The translations under genes and the position numbers were made by a program. The notes below the pieces were generated by a model, which was given only the letters and a program-made list of their open reading frames with translations, was not told the DNA's origin and ran no database searches. DNA of 41,892 bases from Phoronis ovalis (taxonomy: Eukaryota > Phoronida > Phoronidae), in contig JAOXYB010068055.1 in NCBI GenBank assembly GCA_028565635.1, positions 1-41,892 of the forward strand, read 5' to 3'. Numbering within the stretch: position 1 is the first letter of the stretch; each line of letters starts with the position of its first letter. Of the stretch, positions 1 through 12,350 are shown one piece after another.

Positions 1-34
1 TATATATATTGCAAATACCGGTAATCATACTTAC

Positions 35-89
35 CATATTCCAGGTTCAAGTTTGTCCTTGATGACTTCAGGCTCGTTAAAAACGTGTC
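35..89 (-). CDS. ESRP: ESRP coding exon 5 (residues 197-214, split codon)
   Basis: 55 nt, phase 1 to phase 0 plus 2. The acceptor is TTTGTTTCAG and the donor ATATG|GTAAGT at 35/34. The peptide HVFNEPEVIKDKLEPGI then TG (probably Cys) matches the human HRFSDPERVNYKFESGTC segment just before the first RRM. This is the last exon inside the window. Confidence 0.85.
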
Positions 90-3000
90 CTGAAACAAAA
101 AGGCGGAAAGAAAAATATTACCTCATATACATGATTTCTGAAGCCTGGTGTTATTTTTTCCGAAATATTGGTAGGGGATGCATTTTCGATGCATGTATAA
201 TTTTAATTAAAATTACGTGATTTGGCTAGCATTCATACAATGTATGTTTCATTTGTAAAAGTTATTGCTTGTGTATAGCTTAATAGTGCTGACAGAAAAA
301 TGAAGACTTACCATCGTTTATCAGTCTTTGTATTACACTAGCCATTTCTTGGCATTGTCTTACGCCATATTCCATGGAAGGGGCACCATCTAAGGCGAGG
401 TCTGTAAGTAAGATGGTCAAGGAAAATTGGGTATAGTGTTAATAACAGAACCTGCAGATCGCGTTCGCATTTTTCTGAAAGCGAATTTAAGTAAAAAAAA
501 AATACTAGTAAGACATTGACGTTTTAGCAAATGCCGGCGGACCACGGGAACATTCGTAAATCGGGGCTATGATTAAGGTCATCGTGTAAAGTTGGGTTTA
601 ACATGCACTGGTAATACATGAAAAAAGTGATATTTCTCACAATTTACTCTTCTATTCACAGCGCGCTATTAAAAGGGATATTCATATAAATACGTTATCT
701 CCAGTCATCACCGTAAGCCTTCTCATTAAGACATACTTGTCATCAAAACCTTCGCGTGATCATGTATTTGATCATCTTGATGTATTCTTGCTAAAACATC
801 ACTTCAGCCTCAGTACAATAGTTAATGAGTTGTAACAGTAGCGTTGTGGTTATAAAGTATACAATTTTGTCCAGGCAAACTTGTAATCATTAACAATGTC
901 CCTGTACATTGTATAGACAGTCACTATATCATATCCATAGCCTTTCATTTGTATAGAGATTACCATAAGAAAATTACCAACAGCTTTTGAAATTTTAACG
1001 ATGAGATCCCGTAGATGATTTTAATCTTTACTTAGGTTTTAGATTTTGAATGAATAATCTATATAGTAAAATCTGTGGATATCTCGCGTGTGAAACATTA
1101 TATTGTTTGGAATATTGCCGAGTTGAACGTCAATTCATCGTTCTTTCATCATGTTTAATATGTAATTGCTGATGGGATCTAACATAGATGCAGTCGTAGG
1201 GTACAGAAACATTATTATGTCGCCTCACCAGAAACCAACACGTTAAAATCATATCAGTGCTCATGCATTATGTTCACAAATTAGTGCAAGACTTTTAACT
1301 CAATATTTCGGGACGTCATGTCTACAGATAAAGATAGCGAATTTCATCAAAACAGTCACTAATTGCTGTATTGTTTAATACACTACCAGTATGCATTTAA
1401 TATTTAAAAAATGTTAACTTTCTATATTATTTATACACTTAGGGCAGCTTTACAAATCCGTAGGAGCTGCTGCACTATAACTAGGATAAATATATATATC
1501 CTATACTATAACAATACCTTAAAAAGCAGTGGTACATGGTACAGACTTGGTGTGCATATTTAAGGCGCCGAAAACTCATATAATAATAATAATAATTTAT
1601 GCAGCATAAATTCATTTTTAATATTGAAGTATCATGATCACTTAAAAAATCCTTTTATTATTTTGCATGAATTGTCGTTTTACTACTATCTAGTTGTAAC
1701 GGGTCAGTCTACAACAATTAAATTAAGACTCTGAAATACGAATATTATTTGAAAAGGCGTGAGAATTTAACTTTTTCACACTCATAATACTTTTGTGGTA
1801 ACTTGTGACAATTGTTACGATTTCGGCACTGAATGAGGTCAAACAGGAATTTCATCTTAATTTTAAAATTAAATAATAAGATTTCATTAAACTGAAAGTC
1901 TATTTCATCATTTTATTTTTTCAGATGTGCAGAATATATCTAATGTATCTAATGTGTGTTCGACCACTGGATGATGATGTATTGAACTGGCCCGCATACA
2001 TTCTACATGTCTAACTTTATATTCCACTGGGATCAATGTATCTTGTCCTAGTTTTTCATCGCGGTCTAAGTTATCTGCGCAAGAAATAACCGTATAATAT
2101 TTGCGTTGTGCGTTATAAATATTGAATACAGTTTATAATTCGCAACTATAACGTGAAGACTAGAACTTCATAACACATAAGTAGCCCATTGGTGATCGAA
2201 GCTACAAACAGTGGGTGCATACTAATACAATTAATATATACAGTGTAATATGATAGTATTCCTATGTTTTACATTTCAGTGTCACTAAGTAGGGACATTT
2301 GCGAGGAAAGAATGCAAATTATGGAATGCCATAATTATTTTGATACCACATAATACAACTAAATCCCTACCTTTGCCCAAGAATTTAGACAGACTTTATA
2401 ATTAATTGCCTTTTATAACCTTAAGATTTGTATTTAAATCTGTTAGAGGTATAAAGAGCTAAGCCATTACATAAACCTGCCATTTCTATTGAAATTTGAT
2501 AAAATCGCATTTGATTACGATAAAACTTTTGACTACACGGGGGTACATATACATGTATACACATTCTTTAACATTGATGGAGACTACTCAAGCAAACAAT
2601 AGGTTTTTGTCATCAAATTTATCATTATCTTAAGAAAACGTCGTATGTATACCTTTTAATACTATTATTATACAAACATAAATTAACATCTGATCTATCG
2701 TGTATTTGTATCAAATTATTTCCAAATTTTTAAACTTAAGAATTAAAATCTATTATCAGACTTAAACTCCTTTGTATTGTATGTGTTTCATAGATTAAAC
2801 AAAATAGAATCAAGTTGTATTAAACTCTTCACTTATAACGTTGATCAATAGTCCTTCAAAGGAGACTACTGTTAGCAAAATATGTGAATTCATTTACTGC
2901 AAATCAAATATTTAAGGCAGTATTCCAAAATAAGAATGCTCCTGGACAATACTCATGTGCATCTAAAATGCACACATTTCCCAGGTGCATAACCTCAGGC

Positions 3001-6000
3001 AATATTACATAGGGTGTATGGCTTTTATACTAGGAATCATCTAAACAGCGAGAAACACGAATAAAGCACCGCGGGGTGTGCACGCACCCGGGGCACGCAC
3101 GCAAGGGAAACGAATTAGAATATATAATATAACATTTTTCATAACAAATCTGCAAAGAATACCAGCTGGAAACTACATTGTTGCACGCATGTAATAAAAA
3201 CGAAAATGCTAAGCAGAGTAAGTTCTATTATTCTCCAAAACAGATTTTGATGGTAACATATTGCAATTATATTATCGATTGAGCCTGTTGCTTCTCCGGT
3301 ACATAAGTATATACAGTGTACTACGGAAATCCCGTTATGTTATTATAAAACTTATGACAATTGATTTTCCATTTGTAACCTTTGTTTTATTAATTTATAA
3401 AATTCTCTTTTCATAAATCTTGGTTTCAGCTGCTGCAGCAATAAGGGTAATTTTAAGTCGCGCACAATGTATTTAGAAATAATGCGGGAATAGCTAGGGA
3501 TTTGTAATGAAGCGGTATCTATTCTAGTGTTATGTACAAGACACATTCCGTTATGCGGGTACGAAATAGGCACCTTCTAACATATTGAACTTCCATAATA
3601 TAAATCATCTAACTAAACATGTTTTGATAGTGAGACCTAAAAGCAGGATTTATGTTTTATTGTCATTTTTTTATAACTACCAACATTGAAATAAAAGAAA
3701 CAGGATGCTAGTTGTTAGGATATATAAAACTTTAGGCAAAATTAAACCTAATCATGGTAGCATTTGAAAGAATCAAACAAGCGGAATTCACTATAAAATG
3801 ACAAAGTGAAAATATAACTCGAAAATCACATTTTTACAAAGATCACCATTGCAGCTACCGCATTTTGAATTTTCAGAATTGTATGAACCCATGATTATTT
3901 TTTTTACAGAAATGGGACTTATTATTAACTTAAAAGATTACTTTGTTGCACCTTGGGCATTGCGTAGTTTGCTAAATCGGTACAGTGACTTTCTATAAGA
4001 GGGACTCTAATTACCGGGGCCAATCCTTTAAATTAAATGCATCACATAAGGAGATATAGAATAGAATCTGAAGTCATTAAATGTTGGCTACTGCTGGAAG
4101 CTAAACATAACATCTACTGTGCACAACACGCTTCTACTGAACCATTATGCAATTCTATGATATTGGGACGGTTCACTAGCAAAAAAAAGCGCAAGGAATG
4201 TGGCTCACATCAACAGAATATCAAAAGAAAATGTATGCTTTTAAATGTCGATCTTTGCAAAATGATGTGGCACTTATTAGTAATACACATATGCTGGTAT
4301 TAAATTGTTGTAGGAATAACTATGGTAGGACTTATATTACAGAGCCCGTGTGTCTGTTATGATGTCATATATGATGACCTGTTTGGGGTCGTTTCTTTGT
4401 TTGTTTTTTTTCTTAATTGACTTTTTGTTAACTGAAAAATTTACTGTTCTGTTACACAACTTGCTTAGTATTTTTTGGCGATGAACATGACGAAAAAAAC
4501 TAATCAAAAATACAGAGTCGGTATAAAGAACCTTGTTTAGTTATTATAATGCCATGTTTATTTTTTCTTCCCGTTTTCAATTTCGATTATACCCTTCCTA
4601 GTTACAGGTTTTGGTGATTTCAAGAAGGAAAAGGTGACACAAGTATTAAATAAATTATACCAAAAAGGATACATTCTATCATGTCTTTTATACTATTGGT
4701 CTCTTCTGCTGTTTTGTAAAACTTCTTGAATTCCTTGCGTAGGTCGAAATAGGAGAAGAAATGTTGAGGCAATGTGTAGTTCTTATTGCACGTTTCGGGA
4801 TGTATGCACAGTCTAAGATGAGCTGGTCCATCTGTACCAAAGCAAAATGTATTGCCGCCATGGTCTGGATGAACACCTTTGGCTCGTAGAAATCTATCCA
4901 CCTAAAACACATAACTTCCCAGGTTAAATACGTCGTAAGACATTTTAAATTAAACGTAGTTCATAATATATCGAGAAAGTGATGTTCTAGTTATCGGTGA
5001 GTTATGGTGAAATAATGTTTGTCCCAGTTTGTATTGTACATGTAGACATTACAGAATTTTATGATCTTGCAAAATAACATGGGTAGGGCATGTACTGATC
5101 TCATTTTTTTATTTGTTAAACTGACGTTTGTGTCACGAAGGTCAAGCAGGATGAAAAAAAAGTCAGTATGTTTCTTTGGTCACTATATCCTGTATGATGA
5201 ACTAGACTATTACTCATTTCCATCGTTGTCAGTTGGTAGTAAATGCTTATGTATTGAAATCACTTCGTATTTTAGTAGTTTAAAAAAGATACGTATCATA
5301 AACCATAACTAACAATATTCGTCAGTATCGTTCATAACAGACACTGTATATACGTATCGTACTACAGGGGTCAAACAGAAACATCGCGTCTTAATCATAT
5401 TATAACGTTTAATGGAAATTGTAACTACCACAATAAAACACCTGTATCATTAAAAAATGATTCGACATTTATATTTCCCTGCAGTATACAGCTGTCTTTT
5501 AAAAGACTATATGCATTATATTTATGTATGCAGAAAGTGGATTTACCCTTATTGTCTGTGGGTAATAATCAGATGCCTGCATAATTGCTGATTGTTAGAA
5601 AATTACTCTTTATTTCTGTTTTGGTTATTTTAGATTTTTGTAACAATATTAACAACTGCTAATATGTATATTGCCGAACGCGTTTTATAAGAATCAATAT
5701 TGGTTTGTACTAATATGTACTCCATTATGTGTATTGTGTAGACTATTTTTAGTTGAGTAATAAATAAACGCTAAATTCATGTCGCAACGGCCCGAGAGGA
5801 ACAAATTCAGCTTTCTTCTGATCAAGGCTGTTTTCAATATCAATACATAAAACTCATGTCCACATTGCATACAAAGACCCAGTATTTAAGCTACGAAACA
5901 CAATTAATACAAATAAAAGGGGGGTTAATAATATTTAGAAATAGGATTACGTATTACAGTTGTACATTGAAAAGTGTGACTACTATAGTAGCAAGTAATT

Positions 6001-7694
6001 TCGACTGGTACGACAACATCAGGTTTCATTCAGTTACCATATACCTGTCATAATTTTCGACACGCTTGGCTGGACTGTTTAATATTGTTTACAATTAACA
6101 TATCGGTAAGAAAACACATTTAAGACCAGAATGTATCATCTTTTCAGACAGTTAACGTTAAGCGTATCTCGGTCTGAATAATTCATATTATATTAAACCA
6201 GTCAGGTAGAAATAGGTTAGTCCTTTAGGTTAGTCCTTTAGGTTAGTCCTTTAGGTTAGTCCTTTAGGTTAGTCCTTTAAAAGGAATGCACTATTTGTCC
6301 CTCCCTGAATTTGATTTATTTTCATATTAATATTTTGTGGGCGTGTTATTTTCTCGGCCATTTTGTTGTTTTATGACTTCTTCAATTGCACAGACTAAGA
6401 CAGTCTGTGCCTCTTTTCAGTATTATGCACTTTAAAGTTTAATAATGTCATAACAATTGTGATCAATTTATAAATGATTATAATACGCATCATTTGAAAG
6501 ATAAAAAATAATAAACCGGTTTTACTGCCTAAGCCGTCATGTCACGCTTGTGAAGCATAAAGGTGATATTAACTAAAAACTCGAGGACCCATTAATTACT
6601 GTCCTGGTTATATCAAAATGCTCTGTAATTCCTATATTTTCTGATAATTCATTTGGTTACATAACACAGAAAATACCTACCTCGTCTAAAACATTTTCTA
6701 AAGGTTGTGCATTTTTCACCATATCTTCCCGTAACCCTGTTTCTTGTATTGTTTCTGGTGTGAGCAGTGCTTCTGTTAAATCGTCGACCATTGGGCGCAC
6801 ATAATGTTGTTGTAAAGCGACCACCTGTTGAATAGTAATGATTTCGTGAAAACATTATCGTAACTCGGCGGACGGAGAACTCAGATTTTTGTCAATAAAA
6901 CAGGTTCGAGACACTAATATAATAAATTTGTTCGCCGGTTCATTTGTATGGCTAGCTAGCATTATATAAATTACCTGTATTTGATGAATAATTATATATA
7001 GAAATCTGGGATAGAAATGCAACAGGTGAGCTGGAAACTTTCCGTTTGCTAAATTATATTAAACAAGAAATCTATTACAATACTTTATTTTACTTTTAAA
7101 ATGCAGACAATAAGAAAGAATGTGTAACATAAAGATGACGGAGTTCTATTCTGTGAAGCTGCAGAAGGTTAAATTAATTTTTAAAATGACACTTAAAGGA
7201 ATGTCCACAGTGGGATGATAGCGAGTAATGTTATCACAAATGTTACTGTTAGCATGTGAAAATCAAACATATCCGCACTGATAAAACAACTTATCATATC
7301 CCAAAATATAGAACATGTGCAAATATTCTCAAATATATTTGACACTTTATAACTCTTCGTTTACAAAATATGTACAAAATACACACAAGTTGTATGCAAA
7401 ATTGCAGGGTTGACGGATTAAATTTTTTTTACCTGTGACTGCCATTTTTTATAGATTAAGAATAAAATTCCCGAAATGGCTATAATCGGATAATTAGTAT
7501 CAAGAAGTCAGAAGAACGGGTAGCATATGGTACCTTATTTTGAAAAATGTCATCACTCAAACACTAACCTTATTATTTCCAACATCATAAAGTAGAAACA
7601 CTATCTGTACAATTTGAAATTCATCAAATCCTAATTCTTCCCCATTCTTGCCAGCAGTAGAGACGTGAAATAGCACCAAATGGGAGGTCGCCAT
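35..7694 (-). CDS. ESRP: ESRP (epithelial splicing regulatory protein / fusilli), 5' five coding exons, 3' part off the window
   Basis: RNA-binding regulator of alternative splicing, nuclear, best known for epithelial exon programmes in vertebrates and as fusilli in flies. Joining 7694-7569, 6824-6681, 4901-4673, 401-312 and 89-35 gives one open frame of 644 nt (214 codons plus two bases). The strongest match is residues 106-141: TFCFGTDGPAHLRLCIHPE followed by a block ending FDLRKEFKK, close to human ESRP1 (SFCLCTDGQLHVRQILHPE, then FDLRKEFKK). Residues 1-42 resemble the family N-terminus and 167-214 the linker before RRM1. The family N-terminus is classed as ribonuclease-H-like; no catalytic motif is claimed here. 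The RRMs should lie beyond position 1. Introns are 744, 1779, 4271 and 222 bp. The start is the ATG at 7694, whose product begins like the family. The paralogue (ESRP1 or ESRP2) is not assigned, because invertebrates usually have one. Confidence 0.93.
90..311 (-). other. ESRP intron 4
   Basis: 222-bp GT-AG intron with a GTAAGT donor and a TTTGTTTCAG acceptor. AT-rich with no repeat seen. Confidence 0.8.
312..401 (-). CDS. ESRP: ESRP coding exon 4 (residues 167-197)
   Basis: 90 nt, phase 1 to phase 1. The acceptor is TTACTTACAG and the donor GATG|GTAAGT. The peptide LALDGAPSMEYGVRQCQEMA corresponds to the human segment with YGASQVEDMGNIIL that precedes RRM1. Confidence 0.87.
402..4672 (-). 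other. ESRP intron 3 (4.3 kb)
   Basis: Long AT-rich intron with no recognisable exon on either strand. A short TAA run lies near 1580-1597. A small GC-rich imperfect palindrome at about 3068-3107 stands out from the background. The open frames at 3352-3573 and 4037-4303 show no protein similarity I recognise. Confidence 0.7.
4673..4901 (-). CDS. ESRP: ESRP coding exon 3 (residues 91-167, split codon)
   Basis: 229 nt, phase 0 to phase 1. The acceptor is TGTTTTAG before GTGGAT. The exon carries the family signature FDLRKEFKK and the CxxTDG..H(L/V)R...HPE block. The donor is GAAT|GTATCC, which is weak at +5. It is chosen because T joined to the AC of the next exon gives Tyr, restoring the family EYL sequence. 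Reading on past it would add residues unlike the family. Confidence 0.92.
4902..6680 (-). other. ESRP intron 2
   Basis: 1779-bp intron. It contains the 13-bp perfect tandem array at 6214-6278 and otherwise AT-rich sequence without recognised elements. Confidence 0.75.
6214..6278 (+). repeat. 13-bp tandem repeat, five perfect copies
   Basis: The unit AGGTTAGTCCTTT is repeated exactly five times, beginning at 6214, 6227, 6240, 6253 and 6266, inside ESRP intron 2. Identical copies imply recent expansion or active homogenisation. Confidence 0.97.
6681..6824 (-). CDS. ESRP: ESRP coding exon 2 (residues 43-90)
   Basis: 144 nt, phase 0 to phase 0. The acceptor reads TATTCAACAG and the donor GAG|GTAGGT. 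The peptide contains the VRP tripeptide and a following acidic stretch ending ENVLDE, as in the LHEVLVRP...LTED segment of human ESRP1. The longest open frame over this DNA is in a different frame and is a shadow. Confidence 0.88.
6825..7568 (-). other. ESRP intron 1
   Basis: 744-bp intron between the first two coding exons, with a GTTAGT donor and a CAACAG acceptor. Nothing else seen. Confidence 0.75.
7569..7694 (-). CDS. ESRP: ESRP coding exon 1 (residues 1-42)
   Basis: 126 nt, phase 0 to phase 0, starting at ATG 7694 in the context GAAACATGG and ending AATAAG before a GTTAGT donor. The product starts MATSHLVLFHVSTAGKNGEE, comparable to the human N-terminus with its LVVLFG...G.K pattern. 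The track of short open frames misses it because the frame is only 42 codons long. Confidence 0.88.
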
Positions 7695-10600
7695 GTTTCG
7701 CTTGAGTCTTCCGGGCACTTCCCCTACTGTATAATAAATAAACTCCTTCTATGTTTTGTTGTGCTTTTCAAACCATGTGCTACCTTTTAAGAGACAACTC
7801 TGTTGTACAAGGCTACATTTGATTGGCTGACTCACTCAAACGTGGCATTAGATTTCAATAGGATGTCTCTGCGCGCGCATAGATAATGGGTCTTTACCTG
7901 TGTTTATCACACACACAGCTGCTCAGTGCGAGATAGGCTCATGCGGGTCCAGTAATATCGTCATTCGGTGGATTTTGAGTTAAATGTCGTTGTCCCTGAG
8001 ATTTTATAAGATTGAAATTTGATTACGCGACTGCTGATAATCCTCTTTATATACAATCCATTATATGCAAAAATTTGGAAAATGCTTAGTAGGTTTAAGT
8101 TAGTCATATTCACATTTCCTCAAGTGGGGAATTTATAAGCAACAAATGAAAATGTCTATCTGTTGAATGGTTTAAATTATTGATTTTTTAATTGCAACAT
8201 TTATCACTTTTGAATCTAGGATATATAAAACTCTAAGAGTTTGAAATAAGAAAAATATGAAAAAGACTATTAATGGTCAGTCCTTCATATTATCTTCAGC
8301 ATCCGGGCTTTATCATCACGTACGGCTTACTGAGAAATATATAGAAATAAAATCTGAAAGCATTGAATACTGACATGTGTATATCATAATAAGTTTGTAA
8401 TCTGGGCGCATGCATGCACTTGGTGATGTAAAAATGACAACTATTTACTTATTATAAATTAATACGCACTGTATACGTCCTATTTATAGTTGGAAACTGA
8501 AAAATGTTCATATTGTTCAGAAACAATGCGGGACAAGAATAGATATTGCTATCACATTTTTATACCCGGTTTTTAAATTATTCCCGGTGGACAGTGTCCT
8601 GCACGGAATGCTAGTGGACTCCGTACACTTGCAAGCATAATTGTAGTAGTTCCAACTATAACGAGACTAGAACAAAACTAAGCCTGGTCTGGTAGTGATT
8701 CAGTCAGTTGAATTATCTAATGACTGGTTCCTGTCGTTGTTCTCATGTGAATGTAATCATATGTTGGAAATTTTGCATAGTCGATGATACGACTGCAGCA
8801 TCTGCGTTGAAGTGCACAAAGATTATGATATTGCCTTTGTTTGTTAGTTATAATACCTATTGGATTGAGATAAGGTTGGGATAAAGCTTGATACGGGACC
8901 CTGTCTATGGTTGATCATACATCATTCATTAGCAACATGCAATTAAAAATACAGTGCTTTTTGTAAAAAGGATTTTGACTGCTCAATAACCATTTACACA
9001 ATTTCCAAATTGTTAATTTTCTTATCAACTTGCTAAACTGTCGACGATTACTAGCGACATCTGGTGGTAACACTCTGAACCATGCCGGTTCTCGTATAGG
9101 AGCGGAAACAGTTCAGATGCTTTTCAAACTTTAAAATTCAAGTGCAGGTGATTTACGTGGGACATAAACAATTTTACAGCGTTAAATATTGTTAATAATT
9201 GTTAAATATTATTTGTATATTTTGATATGCAAAGCTGTTTTAAGAAATATTTATGTAGTTTGATTGAAATGTTTTTGTCATTCGTATTTTTGCATGCTTG
9301 ATGTAGAACATAATTAGCTGGCATTCAAACCAACTATACGAGTAGACAGTTGTACGCATTAGAATACATGTAGATCAGAGGAAAAACTTTATTTACTGGT
9401 GTACTGGTAGACATTTAAACTCTTGGTTTGTTATAAGTCCACTGTGCATGTCTTAGATCGTCATATAGCAAACACGTCGAGTAAAAATGTTTTAATATCC
9501 TATATGATAGATACCTAAAAGTCACTATATATTCGTTTTATAATGGATAAAGAAGCAAGCAAACTTTTCCGGATAATTTTATAGGAAGGGCAAAATATCC
9601 TCAAAAAATACTACATCAAAGTGAAAATGAGGTATAAACCTAATATGTAGAAGCCCATTTCCCAAAGATTTCCAATACACAGCTTTTCCCGAAAACATGT
9701 TAGAAATATGGATCTAACTATTACACAATAGAATAGCTTTTCATGGGATTCATGGGTAAAAAGTTACGAAATCCACCTGGTGACAAATACCATAATTGCT
9801 GTTTTGCCAAATTAAATTTCCATCCAGATTCTTTAGCATTTTTTGCGATAAACAAAACGTGCTTATTTACATTATTCTTAATGCCATTTTCACTTTATAT
9901 ATTGATATAGCTGTTTGTTTCCCCCAAAGATATCGCAAACATTCGATTCCTTAAAATACATTACGAATTAACCGAATAAGAGTAAAAAAAACTTGTAACT
10001 GAATCAAGTTAAGCCTCTCTATCAAAACTCTTGCGCCGCCTTGAGCCTACTCCGTGCATCATATAGAACGGCCGAAATTAAACACAGTTGTGTATGCTTG
10101 TAATTCTTTAATGCTAAAACCATCAACGAACTTTTTATATTATGTAATGCTGGCCTGTAATCCCACAAATCAAAGCAATAATGTTTCAGAATTTTAAAAA
10201 AGTGATAAATTTACGACGGGTTACAAATGTATTTTTGATGACGGATTTATAAATGTTTCCAAGATCATTTATATAGAAAATAACTAATTTATATATGTTA
10301 ACACCTAGATAATTTCTGAACATTCTTTTAACTATTACATAAATACAAATTATATTTATTTACCAATAAAATCTATAACCTCATTAGTGTTGCATTGTTA
10401 CATCACGGACATTATTTGCACATTGGGTGTATCGACTGAAGAAGGATGGGAGTTATGAATAATATATAAACCGATACTATTAGTCAGCCTACGCTAGCCG
10501 CACCATTACGTTGGTACAATAAGAGCAGGTCAGAACAAAAATGTAATACATGAAGCGACCGTATCATGTGCTGAACATTCTCAAAAGCAAAAGAGAACAA

Positions 10601-11490
10601 TTAGCAAGTATGTTAATTATAAATATGTTAAAAAGAAATGATAAATTGATGTTCAATCAGCAAACTTGAAACATCTAGACCGGATGTATTAAAAGGTAGA
10701 CCGGGTAGACCTAAAATCTAAATTTACGAAACCTCCAAAAATTACGACTTACAGTTTACGTTTTGATCAGTTTATCCAAAAATTTCTGATAAAAACTTGA
10801 ATAAAAACTAATAATAACCTGAATTGAATGTTTTGTGGTTGCATGTATTTAATTGTTCAGTTTCTTTCAAGACATTTTATTGTGTACTTAGAGAATTCAT
10901 TGTTTTCATTATTTTGATTTCAAATAATTTCGATGTTTTATTCATTCAAGCTTCTCGTTAATAGTAGGGATATAAGCGTATGTTATGTAAATAAACAAAC
11001 TGAATTTTAATCGTGTCATGCAGTTGTACTTCAGCGCGTAATGTCAACAGTTACACAATAAAAAAAATAATTTCAATGCTGCTTCGAACATGTAGGTCTC
11101 ATAATAGGAGACCTACATTTAAAATAACAGTATTGATATTATTGCACAAATACAATGAAACATCGGATGTGGGGTTCAGCTGACGTTCAAAACACCTTTT
11201 AATTGATTTTATTTGTGTAATTATTTACAACGGTTCATTATCACAATCGGGCAATGAGTACGTTCTGGTCTCTTAAATATATAGTCCCCGTTATAATACC
11301 AGATTATATTAGGATACTATAGCTATATACTAAGTAAAGCCCCAGACATTGACTCTGGCTTATAAGTAAATACTGGAAGTATTGCATTAATAATCTCTAC
11401 AGTTTTGCAAAATTTACTATAAATCAATGACACTTTAACGTCATTTTGGACTTTTATTCCATCAAATAATAAGAATTTTGTACTGCGTGA
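7695..11490. other. Intergenic region upstream of ESRP
   Basis: About 3.8 kb with no recognisable coding exon. The ESRP promoter and 5'UTR should lie in the first few hundred bases; a CpG-rich run (GCGCGCGCAT) near 7872-7881 stands out. A CTCF-like motif lies at 9056-9067 and a perfect 11-bp hairpin at 11090-11118. Confidence 0.6.
11090..11118 (+). repeat. Short perfect inverted repeat (hairpin)
   Basis: Arm ATGTAGGTCTC (11090-11100), a 7-base loop, then the exact complement GAGACCTACAT (11108-11118). No T-run follows and no host gene is near, so a terminator or RNA gene is not claimed. Confidence 0.85.
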
Positions 11491-11560
11491 CCCCGGGGTA
11501 CCGTCATTCAAAGTCACTACATATTGCGCTGTCCAGTAGGCCCCTTTTTCAGCTCTCGCA

Positions 11561-11878
11561 TTTACTACAGGGTATGCTTTTCACGTTTCTCAAAGCCTTA
11601 TTTACCACAGGGTATACTGTTCCTGCTGGATATTTATCACAGGCTATATTTTCAGAAAATATTCGTTTGTCACAAGGTGTATTTCTTGGAAAATGCATTT
11701 ATGACACGTATGAAAAATTAAGGTTCTTAAATTTTCGCAAATTTATGTACCATAGGGTATATAATTTGCAAACGAATTTTACACAGAGTTACTTACAACA
11801 GGGTATATTTTCATGTTGTTTTTTTTCATTTACGACAGGGTATATTCAGTTTTTAGTGACCTTTATTTACCACAGGGT
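11561..11878 (+). repeat. Degenerate minisatellite, ACAGGGTAT-type units
   Basis: Units with the core TTTAC-ACAGGGTAT start near 11561, 11601, 11633, 11666, 11698, 11742, 11790, 11828 and 11866. Spacing varies between 32 and 48 bp, so the array is old and diverged. Confidence 0.8.
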
Positions 11879-12158
11879 CCCGGGGGTACTCAAGTTATTT
11901 TTTGGTGGTGGTATGCAGCCCATTTGAAAATTTTGGATTTGGATTGTATACTTCTTACTGTATTGTTTGGATTGCTACCCGCTGCTTACAGCATATAATT
12001 TGGATTAATTTTAGGTTTGTATTCATAAAATGATTTTTGGAATTTGGTTTGTATCAGTCTGTTTGCGTAAAAATGGATTGCTACTCAAATATTTTAAAAT
12101 TTTGGATTGCGTTCCGCGGCACATCCCCTTATTCAAACAACCATGAGTACCCCTCGGG
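11879..12158. mobile_element. 280-bp non-autonomous DNA transposon with 8-bp target-site duplication
   Basis: The termini are CCCGGGGGTACTCAAG on the left and, reverse-complemented, CCCGAGGGGTACTCATG on the right. They are nearly identical over 16-17 bases with a one-base length difference. The flanks are a perfect 8-bp duplication, CACAGGGT, at 11871-11878 and 12159-12166, so the boundaries are seen directly. The interior repeats TTTGGATT-like words and has no coding capacity. An 8-bp duplication fits hAT and a few other superfamilies; the assignment is left open. Confidence 0.88.
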
Positions 12159-12350
12159 CACAGGGTCAGGTTTTTTATCCTGGGTCGTACACCCTTCCAC
12201 CTTTTTTGTCAAGTCACTCCCTATACAGACACAACAAAGGGGTGGATTTTACGTCTTTTACCAATCTAGTCCAGGAAAGAGATAGGTTTTCGGGAGTTCA
12301 GTCCAGTAAAGGGGTGAGTTTTCAGGGTCAGTTTGTGTAACTGCTGTTAA

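Noticed and set aside
4688-4912. 74-codon frame starting MCFRWIDFYEPK over ESRP exon 3
   Set aside because: It runs in another frame across the acceptor site; the conserved ESRP frame is the one used.
11478-11927. 149-codon plus-strand open frame
   Set aside because: It follows the degenerate ACAGGGTAT repeat and crosses the boundary of a nested transposon.
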